Shown here: positions 22,801-33,519 of the stretch, in pieces
Position numbering within the stretch: the first letter of the stretch is position 1
How the letters are laid out: each line of letters begins with the position of its first letter
Assembly (NCBI GenBank): GCA_900169235.1
Contig: FWCC01000452.1
Location: 1 to 64,000 of the forward strand
DNA length: 64,000 nt
Source: Zarea fungicola
Lineage: Eukaryota > Ascomycota > Sordariomycetes > Hypocreales > Cordycipitaceae
Direction of reading: 5' to 3'
Translations under genes and position numbers: made by a program
Notes under the pieces: generated by a model
What the model was told of the DNA's origin: nothing
The model's database searches: none
What the model saw: only the letters and a program-made list of their open reading frames with translations

Positions 22801-25800
22801 ATACTCCAGACATGGGACTTTCAGCCTGCGTGAATTGCACAGAGGGCCTGGTGGGTCATTTTCAGATAAATGGCTTGGTTGGTGGCTTTTTCGAAAGTTA
22901 ATTCCCAGGTTGTACTCGGGATGGGGCAGAGGATCGTGATGGAACCGCTCAATTGTAACCTGGTTTGGGTATCCAACATCGATTTGGTTTGGGTATGTAC
23001 TGGGTAACAGGAAACGAGCAGCCGTTCAACGACAATGGCGTGGCGCTTAAGATTGGCTGATTCTACAATATGCATATTGTAATCACTTGGCAATCCCTTT
23101 TTCTCGTCCCCGTTCTTGAGCTCAGCAAGCGTCTGGGCCGAGACTAGTGGGATGGATGGCGGCCGCACATCTCAAAACCGGAAACTGTCATGGGTATACT
23201 GGTACATGTCAAGATTGGAAACTGCCCGTCACCAATACAGACTGGCTTGTCTTGCCATTGACATGCGGCAAGCTTGGCGGGTGTGGACCAAGGTAATGAG
23301 GAATGCTGGAGGAGCGCGAGGGATGGGCGGCAAAAGCCGAACAATACGGGCTGCCTCTGAGTCAAATCGAATTAAAAATGCATACGGAAAAGAAATGGCT
23401 GGGACTCGTACGACACTGGGTCGAGCTTGCAGGCGCCTGTCGGCCGACACATGTGAGAGATTGCAGTGTCTCAATCCATGTCTTGCGGTTGTCTCTGGCC
23501 CCGATCTGGCACCTCCTCATCGGAGACTTGGGCAGCTGGCCGCATACCGGTGTGGAAAAATACAGGCCATCGATTAGGTTTCTGGACGATGCAGAAGATG
23601 ATTCTTCACGTAAGAGGGCTCACTAGTGAGAGGTGGCGTGGTGGTCGGTATGCCACTAGGTGATGTACGGAGGGATTGTAGACATGGCAACACAAGGCTG
23701 AGGACTAGCAGAGGCCTAGGCAGCGGCAGAGTTCCAAGCGATTGAGTAGGTATGAAGGTTAGTGGACGTTGAAAGGTAGAAAGGAGAGCTGCTGTGCAAG
23801 TTTGTCTAGGCGCCAGGTATTGAGTGTCGCACAGCCTGGTGAGGACAATACGGGAAGCGGAACTGAAGAGTGTGAAGGCTGTTCCGTCGGTACCTGCAGC
23901 GAGCGGGGAATGACGGGACAGGTTGATGGTAATGACAAGTCGGTGCATACTACGTATATGCAATGCGTCTTTGATTAGTAGCATGGCAGATGGCGGAGTT
24001 GAATGCTGATCGATATCTGGCTTATTCTCGTCATGGTTGGGAGAGACGGTACTATATTTGCCGTGTTTGCGTAGTTTCGGAAGATTGCTCGGCGTATGCC
24101 TTGATTTGGGTGGTGAGGTGGGGTGAGCAAACCCAGAGTAAAAAGAAGCCAAAGAAGCCAAGAGGAACGTTTAGGCAATATTAATTTTACCAGACGCAGG
24201 CTTATTATTTTAGCATAAACTCTGGGTGCGAGAGAGCCGTGCAAATGCATGTGGCTGGCAGTTGGTGCATGAATGAGCGGAGGGTGGCTGCCTGACGACT
24301 CCACACTGGGTGGTTTTCATGACGGCGATGGAAGCAGGCTATACTAGTTTTATATTAATAAGTCGTTGAATTGTTGAGACAAGTTGGACTGCATAGTTGA
24401 TGATGACGGGTGGAAATGGATGCGTCGTTGAAGGAGCGTATGCAAACGCTGACAATGCTGAGGTGGATCGTTTGATCAGAGGCGGGCGAAGCAGGAAGAC
24501 GGTGGGCGGCAAAACGAGGAAGAAAGTTGGATGGCCTAGATGCAGGATGGGAGAATTGAATGGTTGGATGGCGGGATTGCATGAATGTGCGTTGGTAGTT
24601 TGGTTGAAGCTGGTGGTGCAAAGGTGGTGCGAAGGTGGTGCAGAATTGAGTTTGGAGTCGTGCCATCAGCCACCGGATTGTGGCGCCGGGTGTGGCTGTA
24701 CCACAGCTCATGGTATGGCATGGCATGGTTTCACAGGCGGCAACAAGTCGAATACCAGAAGAAAAGTGGCAAGACCATCTGCATGTCAACCAGCGTCAAC
24801 CGTCAAGTGAACCATTATGTTTAAAAAGTACGCCGCAGCGCGAATCGAGTGGTGGAGGGGGAGCCGGAGCTGAAGCACCTCATCAGTGTGCCTCGAGCAG
24901 TCGAGCCTGGGTGCTCACTGCTAAGTACTAGAGGCAGCGTTAGTGTGCGCCTGGTGTGCATCACTGGAGCCAAGCCCTATAATTAACCACTGGACAGCAG
25001 GAAACAATTGCCAGATTAGTGGGCGAGTGGTCCCAAGCGCCCCGCCAACCACTGAAGGTCCAGGCTAGGCCAGGGCAGATGCCGCTAATCAGGATTTCCC
25101 CAAGCCCCGAGCAGGCCGGCTCGACCACTAACAGCGAGAGTTTGCCAATACTGCCACATTGATGAGCTGCCACCCGCTGCAGCGCTATTCCGCATACAAT
25201 TTGGGCTGTTTTTGAGCTCGGATGTCTGGTTGCCTTTTCTGTGGTTCTCTTCCGAGTACTGTGGTAGTTTGTAATGTGCGATGAAATGTCTTGTTAGTGT
25301 GCCAGCTCAAGAGCAAGACCTATAGACCAGCTCGTCGTATGATAAGAGGTACAAGCAAGTACCTTGCCCTGGTAGTCGTCGTTAGTGCCGGCTTTGCTCT
25401 TGTCGTCCCATTGTCGGGAATCTACCTTTGCTTTTGCCCACGAATCCTCCCGACAAGCTGGTACAGTCCCCCCTCAGCCCGCCCCAAACTACACCATCGT
25501 CTAGCACAACTACCATCCTGGAGGTGCACCACAGGTCAAGCTAGGTCTGCCAACCGCCAGCTGCCTTTCCTGCTTTCTTGTGTGCCGTCCTTTGCATCCT
25601 CTCCTCCCACATAACCTTTGCCTTGTCCCGGCATCATCTTCATTTCCATTTCCATTTCCACTTCATTTCTGTTTCTGCTTCTTTTTTTGCTTTATTCACT
25701 GCCACGCCTCGGCTCGTCTTTCCACTCCATCTGGCCTGCCCTGGCTCCCGTCCCTTGTCCCTGCTCCCTGTCTCTGTCCTGCGCCCGGGCTCCTCCTTTG

Positions 25801-25819
25801 CCCTGTCTTGCTTTGTTCG

Positions 25820-25933
25820 GTAAGCAGCAAACTAAGCTATCCTCGTCGCTGCCCTGGTTTCTTCGTCGTTTCTGCCTATTGTTGTTCCGCTGCTCCTATC
25901 CACTACTACCCCATCTCCTCCCTTGGTTTGCAG
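25820..25933 (+). other. possible 5' UTR intron of the PHD-finger gene
   Basis: A GTAAGC donor follows CTTTGTTCG, and a TTTGCAG acceptor follows 114 nt later within the C/T-rich leader. No ATG-started coding frame depends on it. RNA evidence would decide. Confidence 0.4.
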
Positions 25934-26387
25934 GCCCGCTAACTCTTGTTTGCACCGCCCTTGGTAGCCAACCAGTTGTCCCGTTACTCTAGATCTCTCG
26001 ACCTCGCCGGTCCCTGTTATGAATCCTTGACGACCCTGTTTGCTTCATTTTGGGCAAGAAAAAAAAGCATTTGTTCGACAGCTCTGTTTTTTGTGTCCTA
26101 TTACGTCCTCTTGGACTTTTCTCGGCCGTCCTTTTACCTCAATTCACCTACTTCCTTTTTCCAACTGTCGTTGCTGTGACACACTGGGATCCCCACACTC
26201 GCACCGAACCTGCATACCCGCTCGAAAAAAAAAAGAGAGCCCTCGATCGAAAACGCATTCCTGCCTCGAGACAATCTCGACCGTTATTCCTCATCTTTTG
26301 CCTCTTGCTGCCATTGCTTGACTTTTGTTCGGTTATAATTGGCATGACAGCTGCCACTGCTCGCACGAGCGTCACATTCGAGCTGCT

Positions 26388-28757
26388 ATGAGCGACGTCC
26401 GTCGTGATTCAACGTGCGTGTCCTCTTGTTCCGACATGTTATCTTGGGGTTCTTTTCTTCTTTTAACATCTACTGACCTTGTCCTCGCCTGCAGCAGCTT
26501 TGGAGATCCAAACGCTCAACCGCCCACACCACAACTGACGCCCACCCCGGCTTCCTTCTCCAGTCCCGTCTTCGAGACACCCCGGCCCCCGAACGGTTCC
26601 TTCACCGACTTGGGCGGCTCAACACCACGCTTTGCCGAGGAGTACTCCGTCTTCAACGCCACCCCAGGCAACCTTCGCGGCTCTCACGGCCAGTTCCCCG
26701 ACTTTGCTCCCTCCACGCCTGCCGCCTCCCACAAGCGGTTGCTCTCGGCCGAAGGCCTCGCCCTCGAAATTGCAACCCATGCCAATCACTTTTCGCCAAA
26801 CCCAAACCTGCCACCTCTCGATCCTTCACAACGCCTTGCCTCGTCACCCAGCCTCAACAGCTCCTCCCAGGCCAGTGCACGAGACACCACGCCGGCCGCG
26901 AGTCCTTCCCTAGCCAAGCCACGATCCGCCAAGAAACTTCGTCGAGGCACCATTACCAAAGATCAAGAGTCCCATATTATATCTCCACCGCCAACCGCAC
27001 ACAAGGGAGCCCACAAGCTCGCTCCCAAGCTCACTATGCAATATGAACAGTCCTTTCACCAGCCAGACTTTGCCGACGGCTCCCAGCCTCACGATGTAAC
27101 TGCTCTCATGGCCAACCCTGCCGACATGTTTTCCTATCCGTTATCCGCCCCTGCCGGTGCTCCCTCCAACTTTTGGGATCCTCAAAACTCGATGGGTATG
27201 GAGCTTGATTTCAGCGCCGCCTCTCAAGGCATGTTCCCATCACCCATGCCCGGGCACCGTCACACAGGTTCCTTTGACTGGAACAACAATATCCAGCTGT
27301 TTCAGGATGCTTCCATGCCGCCACCAGCAGCGTCGAACCAAGATACCATGCACCCTCATCAACAAGGGAGTGGCATGATGGTAAACCCTGCAGGATACCC
27401 CCCGCAGCTGGGAGATCCCTTTGATATGATGACTGCTGGCGGACTGGTCGATCCGGGTCTGATGCTGGGTCAGCCCGACGGAACCATGGCCGATTTTGTT
27501 GGTTTGGAACAAAATATGCCCGCCCCTGTCAAGGCTCCGGTTGCTGCCTCCAAGGGCAAAGCACCGGCCAATGCCCGCCGAACAGCAAACAACAAGTCGG
27601 CGCGAGCAACCAAGGTCCAGGCCCCAGACCGCACGCTGGCCAGCTCGCCCCTCAAACATTCTCGTGCTGGACTCGACCAAGTGGCTGGAGATTCTCATGT
27701 ACGCGGAACCCTGGTCCGAAGCCATACGCTGCCTACACTTGCCCCAGCCCCGACCGCTCGATCCATGGCCGAAGTCGCCGGTGGTTCCGTTGCCGTCGAG
27801 TCAAGCCGGCCAATGGCCCGACCAAATGGAAGAATATCGCCCGTCAAGAGCCAGCGCAGACTTTCATCCCTGGCGTCGATTCGCGAGTCGTCCCCTGCCA
27901 GGCAACGGGCATCTGTGCGATTCACTATAGATTCGCGGGGTCGCGCCCGTGCTGAGACGCTGATGATGGGCCAAGACGGCATGAGCCAAGGTCTGACACG
28001 AAGTCAAAGCAGTAAAGACTTGTGGTATCACGCAAGCCGGGAAGCATCCCCCGATATTGAATCGGAAGACGATGACCCTATAATCATGCCTTCCCGAAAT
28101 AATTCATTTTGCGCATCGTTTGCACTGCCTGATCCCCGCAAACCAATTGGGTCCATTTTCCACCGGCCCCGACGGAGCACCAGTGATAGAAGCAGCAGCT
28201 CTGCTGGCGGGGAGAATGGCAACCACAACGGCCACGACAGCGACCCCGAGACGCATGAGCAGAGAGGTCGCAGTGGAGACGCTGCCAGCGAGCTTGCCAA
28301 GCTGGTTGAAAGCAGACAGAAGCGTTTCAGCCAGCCAGCCAACATGCCGGGACGGCTAGTGACGAATCTGGGCCACTTTCAGAGCGATACAATCTCTCCG
28401 TCCAGCCTGGCCGAGTCTGGCTATGGCACCGACGGCCAAGGCGTTCGATGCGTTTGCAAGCGCACGGGGACCGGCGCCGATGGTAAATCGTTCATGGTAC
28501 AGTGGTGAGTGTACACCCTTGCCCAAGACTGTTTTCGAGTTTACCTCTAATGTGAAGGCAGCGAGTCGTGTGAGATGTGGCTTCATGGCAAATGCCTCAA
28601 TATTTCAAAACGCAGCATGCCGAATGTATATATCTGTGCGTTTTGCGCCAATACGGCGGGCGGTGGGGGTGGAAGCCGGGTTTCGCAGGAACCTTTTCGA
28701 AATGCTCTGGGTATTGCGTCGCCGGTAGGGAATGCAGCCTTTCGACCATTTCGGTAA
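26388..28757 (+). CDS. PHD-finger protein, putative chromatin reader
   Basis: Three exons (26388-26413, 26495-28504, 28562-28757) encode 743 residues. The first exon is 26 nt and joins MSDVRRDST to SFGDPNAQPPTPQL. Its 81 nt intron is also open in frame, so an unspliced reading would wrongly insert 27 residues. Most of the protein is disordered and rich in Ser, Pro and Gln, with a basic KPRSAKKLRRG stretch. The only folded domain is at the C-terminus: a PHD zinc finger in C4HC3 order, with C-V-C, C-E-S-C, W-L-H-G-K-C and C-A-F-C all present. The domain is completed only by the final splice (VQ joined to CESCEMWLHGKC). PHD fingers bind histone H3 tails, so a nuclear chromatin role is inferred. 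The partner complex is unknown. Confidence 0.85.
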
Positions 28758-29304
28758 TTGGGCATGATGGTATAACTAGCACGATAATGTACGTGTATTG
28801 GTCACGGAGAGTGACGAGCATCAGCAATTTGGCTTGGATGATGATGTCGATATATATGATAAATCTATAATGCAGCATCTGCTAATTCACTTGACGTTTC
28901 TTTCCTTGATATTTTATTTTTCTGTATTCTTTTTATTTTTCCCACTTGGTTTTCTCGCATACTTGCATTCGTCCATTCTTCCGTGCCTTTCTCTTTTTCT
29001 TTTTTCTTTATTCATTTTCCCATTCATTTTCGAACTTCATTTTTCTTCCTCATCTACCTCATTATTCCAAGTGTTACTAGTCCATGGTAAAGTAATCATT
29101 GCCGGTGCCGGTCCACTTGCCGGTAGTGGCCCGCCTGGAGCCGCAGCCACCAGAAGCTCTCCGATCTCGGCTGGAGGGGCAGAGTAGCAGCTCCGATTTC
29201 CAACTTTCCCTTCCCTTCCACCGGAGCACGTTGACTTATATTCTCCTCCTTCCCACGTTGTCCCACGCATATACCTCAATTTAATACATTGCATCTTCTT
29301 CACA
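28758..29304. other. promoter region of 3-isopropylmalate dehydrogenase
   Basis: This 547 bp spacer has a pyrimidine-rich block at 28880-29080, then the Leu3-like site listed separately and a short leader. No gene is seen. Confidence 0.55.
29101..29112 (+). promoter_or_regulatory. Leu3-type binding site
   Basis: GCCGGTGCCGGT matches the Leu3 recognition pattern RCCGGNNCCGGY at every defined position. It lies 193 bp before the start codon of the leucine-pathway dehydrogenase. In yeasts and filamentous fungi Leu3 is a Zn2Cys6 factor that activates leucine genes when its co-regulator alpha-isopropylmalate is bound. The match is seen directly; function here is inference. Confidence 0.7.
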
Positions 29305-30750
29305 ATGGCTGAACACAATATTGTCGTTTTCGGCGGCGACCATTGCGGTCCCGAGGTATGTTGATCATGGTGCCTAGCAAACGCCATCCCCTCACTTGTT
29401 TTCATGCTAACACGGGAACCAGGTTGTTGCCGAGGGAATCAAGGTACGGCGGCCGAGGAAGAGGTGTCTTCACCCATTGAGGATTTGTTATTGATTGACG
29501 AATGAAAATAGGTCCTCAAGACTATCGAACAGCACAGACCCAAGGCGGGCAAGTTTAACCTCCACGAGCATCTTCTCGGCGGGGTAAGCACTCTCCCTTT
29601 CATTTCCCGAAGCATCGGCAAATCCATGACCCTGCTTCGCGTTCTTCTTTTCCTTTCGATTATTTATCCCATCGTACTGATACATAGTGATCAACAGTGC
29701 TCCATCGACGCCCACGGCTCCCCCCTCACCGACGACGCCCTCGCCGCCGCCCAGTCCGCCGACGCCGTCCTCCTCGGCGCCATCGGCGGTCCCAAATGGG
29801 GCACCGGCGCCGTCCGCCCCGAGCAGGGGCTCCTCCGCCTGCGCAAGGAGATGAGCGCCTACGGCAACCTGCGCCCCTGCTTCTTTGCCTCGGACGCCCT
29901 CGTCGACTCCTCTCCGCTCAAGGCGTCCGTGTGCCGCGGCACCGACTTTGTCATTGTCCGCGAGCTCACGGGCGGCATCTACTTTGGCGAGCGCCACGAG
30001 GACGACGGCAGCGGGCACGCGTGGGACAAGGAGCCCTACTCGCGCGCCGAGGTGGAGCGCGTGGCCCGGCTCGCGGGGTTCCTGGCCCGGGGACGCGGCG
30101 ACACCAAGGTGTGGTCGCTCGACAAGGCCAATGTGCTGGCGACGAGCCGCCTCTGGCGCAAAGTCATGACGGAGACGTTTGAAAAGGAGTTTCCGGACCT
30201 CAAGGTGGAACATCAGCTCATTGACTCGGCGGCCATGATTATGATCAAGAACCCCACCGCGTTGAATGGTGTCATTGTCACGAGTAACCTCTTTGGCGAC
30301 ATTATCAGCGACGAGGCGAGTGTGATTCCCGGTAGTATTGGTCTGCTCCCGAGTGCGAGTCTGAGCGGGATCCCGGACGGCAAGGGGAAATGCAATGGTA
30401 TTTATGAGCCTATTCACGGTACGTGCCCCCCCTTCACCCGTGCAGACATATATATCTCTCTCTCTCCCTGTGGCGAGAAGCATTGGTCGTTATTTTTGCT
30501 GACAATGGACTTAGGCTCCGCCCCCGACATCTCCGGCCAGGGCATCGTCAACCCCCTCGGCACCATCCTCTCCGTCGCCATGATGCTCCGCTACTCCCTC
30601 AACCTCCCCGACGAGGCCAAGGCCGTCGAGGACGCCGTCAAGGCCGCCATTGACGGGGGCCTGCGCACCAAGGACATGGGCGGCAGCGCCGGCACTGTGG
30701 CTGTCGGTGATGAGGTTGTCAAGCAGCTGACCAAGATTCTCCAAGCTTAA
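29305..30750 (+). CDS. LEU2: 3-isopropylmalate dehydrogenase
   Basis: This enzyme performs the third step of leucine biosynthesis, NAD-dependent oxidative decarboxylation of 3-isopropylmalate to 2-oxoisocaproate, normally cytosolic in fungi. Five exons (29305-29355, 29423-29443, 29512-29583, 29698-30418, 30515-30750) give 366 residues, the usual family length. The second exon is a 21 nt micro-exon coding VVAEGIK. Family signatures are present: [12 protein letters not shown] at the N-terminus, [10 protein letters not shown], the substrate-binding [35 protein letters not shown], and [26 protein letters not shown] with the metal-binding aspartates, then [15 protein letters not shown]. No targeting peptide is evident. 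A Leu3-type site lies upstream. The gene is convergent with the amino-acid permease, leaving 246 bp. Confidence 0.95.
29423..29443 (+). other. 21 nt micro-exon of LEU2
   Basis: The exon codes VVAEGIK between two short introns. The acceptor AACCAG and donor GTACGG flank it, and the encoded residues are required to complete the conserved N-terminal strand and helix. Confidence 0.85.
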
Positions 30751-30996
30751 CTTGACTGACAAAAAAGGAAAAAAATAAAACAAACTTAATAGTTATGACA
30801 TGAAAAGGTTGATTGGAAGGTTATGACATAAGGGCTGATTGAAAGGTACTCAATTGGACCGACCCTTGGTTAATATAGAGCGGGTGGCATATCACAATGC
30901 TATATAATCTGGACGCGCTTATTAAAGAACAAGCAAATAAAATAAACAAAAATCTTAAAACACCAAAAAGAGCGTAATTCTTTTCAAGAAGCAAGG

Positions 30997-33519
30997 TTAC
31001 TTTACCCAAACCCAGACCCAATGCACAAAAATATTCCAATTGGCTCTTGTAAAACCCCAGTCCGGCAGGTCCAGCCGTCCGCGCCGCTTCTCGCTGGCCG
31101 CCTGCACCGTATTGCTCAGGTCGTCGGATCGTTCCGGACCCCAATGCGAGATGCGGAACCCGTGCTTGCGGAACTTGTATCCGACAACGAGCAAAAAGTA
31201 CACTGGAATCTGTTTACAGAAACAACGTTAGCCACACACATCCAAGCAAAACAAAGAAACAAAAGACGAGGACATACCCCGGCATAGGCAGACACAAATT
31301 TTCGCACGTTAAACGGGCGCTCCAGAAACGCTGGAACGCCGTTAAAGAGAATCAGAATGCAAGACGCCGCGAGGCCATAAAATGCCTTTAGCCACTGGCC
31401 GTGCGACTTGTATGGGTAGAGAGGGCTGTCACGGTCGTAGCTGGCGGCCTGGGCTTCCGACGTGTTTTCGCTGAGCCTGGCTACTTCGAGGCTGTATGTT
31501 GCAAGTTGGCCGGATTAATACTATAGTCAAAGAAAAAGTGGCAGTAGAATTACGTACGTCTTGTAGAAACGCAAATATGTTGCGCAGATGGTGGCGTACA
31601 CAATCAGGCAAGAAACCGTGCAGTTGGTTGACAACTCTCCAAGGCGCTGCAAAAAGCGTTAGAATAATCTTTGAGACGGCATGTTCAACGTCGGAAATAC
31701 ATACCGCACCTGGAGAGCCGGATCGACCCATGTACGCAATCAGCATCAGCAAAGCCGTCGCCATGACCGCCCGGACCGGTACACCCGACCGGCATGCCCT
31801 CAGACGCTTCGTGATGAACTCGGGGCCAGTCTGTCCGCGGAGCGCGAGGGTATGTAGCACTCTCGACGCGACATAGAGCGAGTTGATGGCACAGGTAAAG
31901 GCCGACATGACAAACATGGCGTTGAAAAATTGAGCGACGTTGGGCAGACCGGCTTCAACGGCGCCAATAATAAAGACGGAGCGCGAGCCGACCGAAGTGC
32001 CGCCGCCATTGATGAACGGATGGGTGCTCGGAACGACAAACGAGGCAGTCAGGACGGCGAGGGCATAGAGCGTGACCATGCGAATGTTGATTTTACGTGC
32101 GGCCATCTTCATGCTCTCCGAGTCGGCCAGGGCGCGACTTTCGGCGGCGGTAGCGGCGACAATGTCCATCCCAATGTAGGAAAACATGACGTGGATAAAT
32201 GTGGTCCTGGAAAGAATAAGTAAAGTATCCTAAACGAGGATGGCCTGTTACGTACCAGACACCAAGCAGCGAACCAATCGAGCCCGTTATCGTTTCCTGT
32301 ATGTTGCCGTTGTCGTCCTTGACATAGTAAACATCATTGAAAAATCCCCACGGCCGATCCCAATCTAATATTATTAGTATTCCTCGGCAGACCTCTTCGG
32401 TATTACAAACTGACATTTGGTTCCGAGCGGTTTCGTATAGTAGGCATCCCGGCCAGCTTTTCACGGTCAGTGATTGAGGGCGGTTTACGAGTCAAGAAAC
32501 TCACGGGTCATGGTATCAAAAATAAGCATGGCAACAATCAAAAGCACAATGAATATCATCTTGGCGCAGCCGAAAATATATTCAAGCTCGCCGTAAATCT
32601 GCCCGGCACATTAGCGCAAGGTATGAGCTCACGACATTGGGAACCTCTTACAATTGCGGGCAACAGATTGATTATGACAACGACAACCAGACAAACCGTA
32701 ATCCAGACGGCACTGTCAACACTCTCACCGGTGGTCCAGTTGATGCTTGTTTTGCCGCCGATGGAGGTGTCGTCGTAGCTGAATTTGACAGCATTCGCAA
32801 AAGCCACTACTTGAGTGGCTGCTAGGACGGCATAGGCGAACCTGGCAGGTCAGGGTCAGCAAGCTAAATGGCCAGACGGCGGAGGAGAGCATTACCAGTA
32901 AATCCAACCGACAGCGAAACCAACGCCTCGGTCGAGGAAGCGACGGGGAAATTCCATCATGGGAGCATTCACAGGCATTAGAGCAGTCATTTCGCCGAGG
33001 CAGGAAATGATGGAGGCAATGACAGTTCCGACGATTAGATAACTCAGGACTGCTCCGCCTGGACCTGCACTGGCAATGGAAATTCCACTGCCCAAGAAAA
33101 GGCCTATCAAAGGGAACTGTTAGTCGAATCAGGAAGATGCGAACAATCTGGTGTCCACGTACCATTGCCAATTGATCTGCGTTCTACATTAGAAGCACGA
33201 ACGGAGCTGCCATGTTGCTTGGTGACTACTCACCCGGAGAATGCAATCATCTACAAGATAGTTAACATTTGCGTAGAATTTATAAGAAATATCCTCACAT
33301 TTATTTTTCTCTCATTCAATACCCGCCTGTATCATGCCAGAAATGTTAGCGCGAGTTGCGCCACGCCAAGCGCACGGAGTAAAGGTTCAGGTGGCGCTGC
33401 GGTCCGTACCAAAGACTGTCCCCGTATCGCTGCATCTTTTCGCGCGGGGGCGCAGTATCCTCGAATTCAACATCTTGTCCAGACTCGACAATGTGAATAT
33501 CGTGGCCGTCGAAATGCAT
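30997..33519 (-). CDS. Amino-acid permease, YAT/APC family (13 exons)
   Basis: This is a plasma-membrane amino-acid/H+ symporter of the yeast amino-acid transporter family. My model has 13 exons totalling 1848 nt (615 residues), starting at ATG 33519: 33519-33376, 33310-33299, 33250-33234, 33176-33163, 33103-32896, 32841-32652, 32598-32505, 32456-32415, 32364-32256, 32206-31705, 31646-31558, 31491-31278, 31209-30997. Three successive micro-exons of 12, 17 and 14 nt encode the start of the first membrane helix (MIAFSGSIGN then GLFLGSG). The first acceptor is the least certain: the nearer ACAG breaks frame, the later GAATGAG keeps it. Other family segments are GAVLSYLIVG, CLGEMTALMP, FVGWIYW-type FAVGWIYWFAYAV, and a YWDRPWGFFNDV loop. 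About twelve hydrophobic segments are visible, with cytosolic N- and C-termini. The substrate cannot be named. Confidence 0.85.

Larger units (their letters stand above)
18878..26387. other. 7.5 kb region without a convincing gene
   Basis: Neither strand shows a frame with a recognisable domain, a coding-like run longer than about 150 codons, or a consistent exon series. 18970-19170 is a long pyrimidine tract on the plus strand just after the Rua1-domain gene. A GT microsatellite lies near 19840-19860. 25560-26380 is strongly C/T-rich and is most likely the leader of the PHD-finger gene. It includes a plausible untranslated-region intron at 25820-25933. The rest (19.9-25.3 kb) could hold non-coding transcription, but I see nothing definable. 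Confidence 0.5.

Noticed and set aside
23116..23577. 153-codon frame in the gene-poor region
   Set aside because: No ATG in a good context, no domain, and it overlaps equally long frames in other phases and on the other strand.
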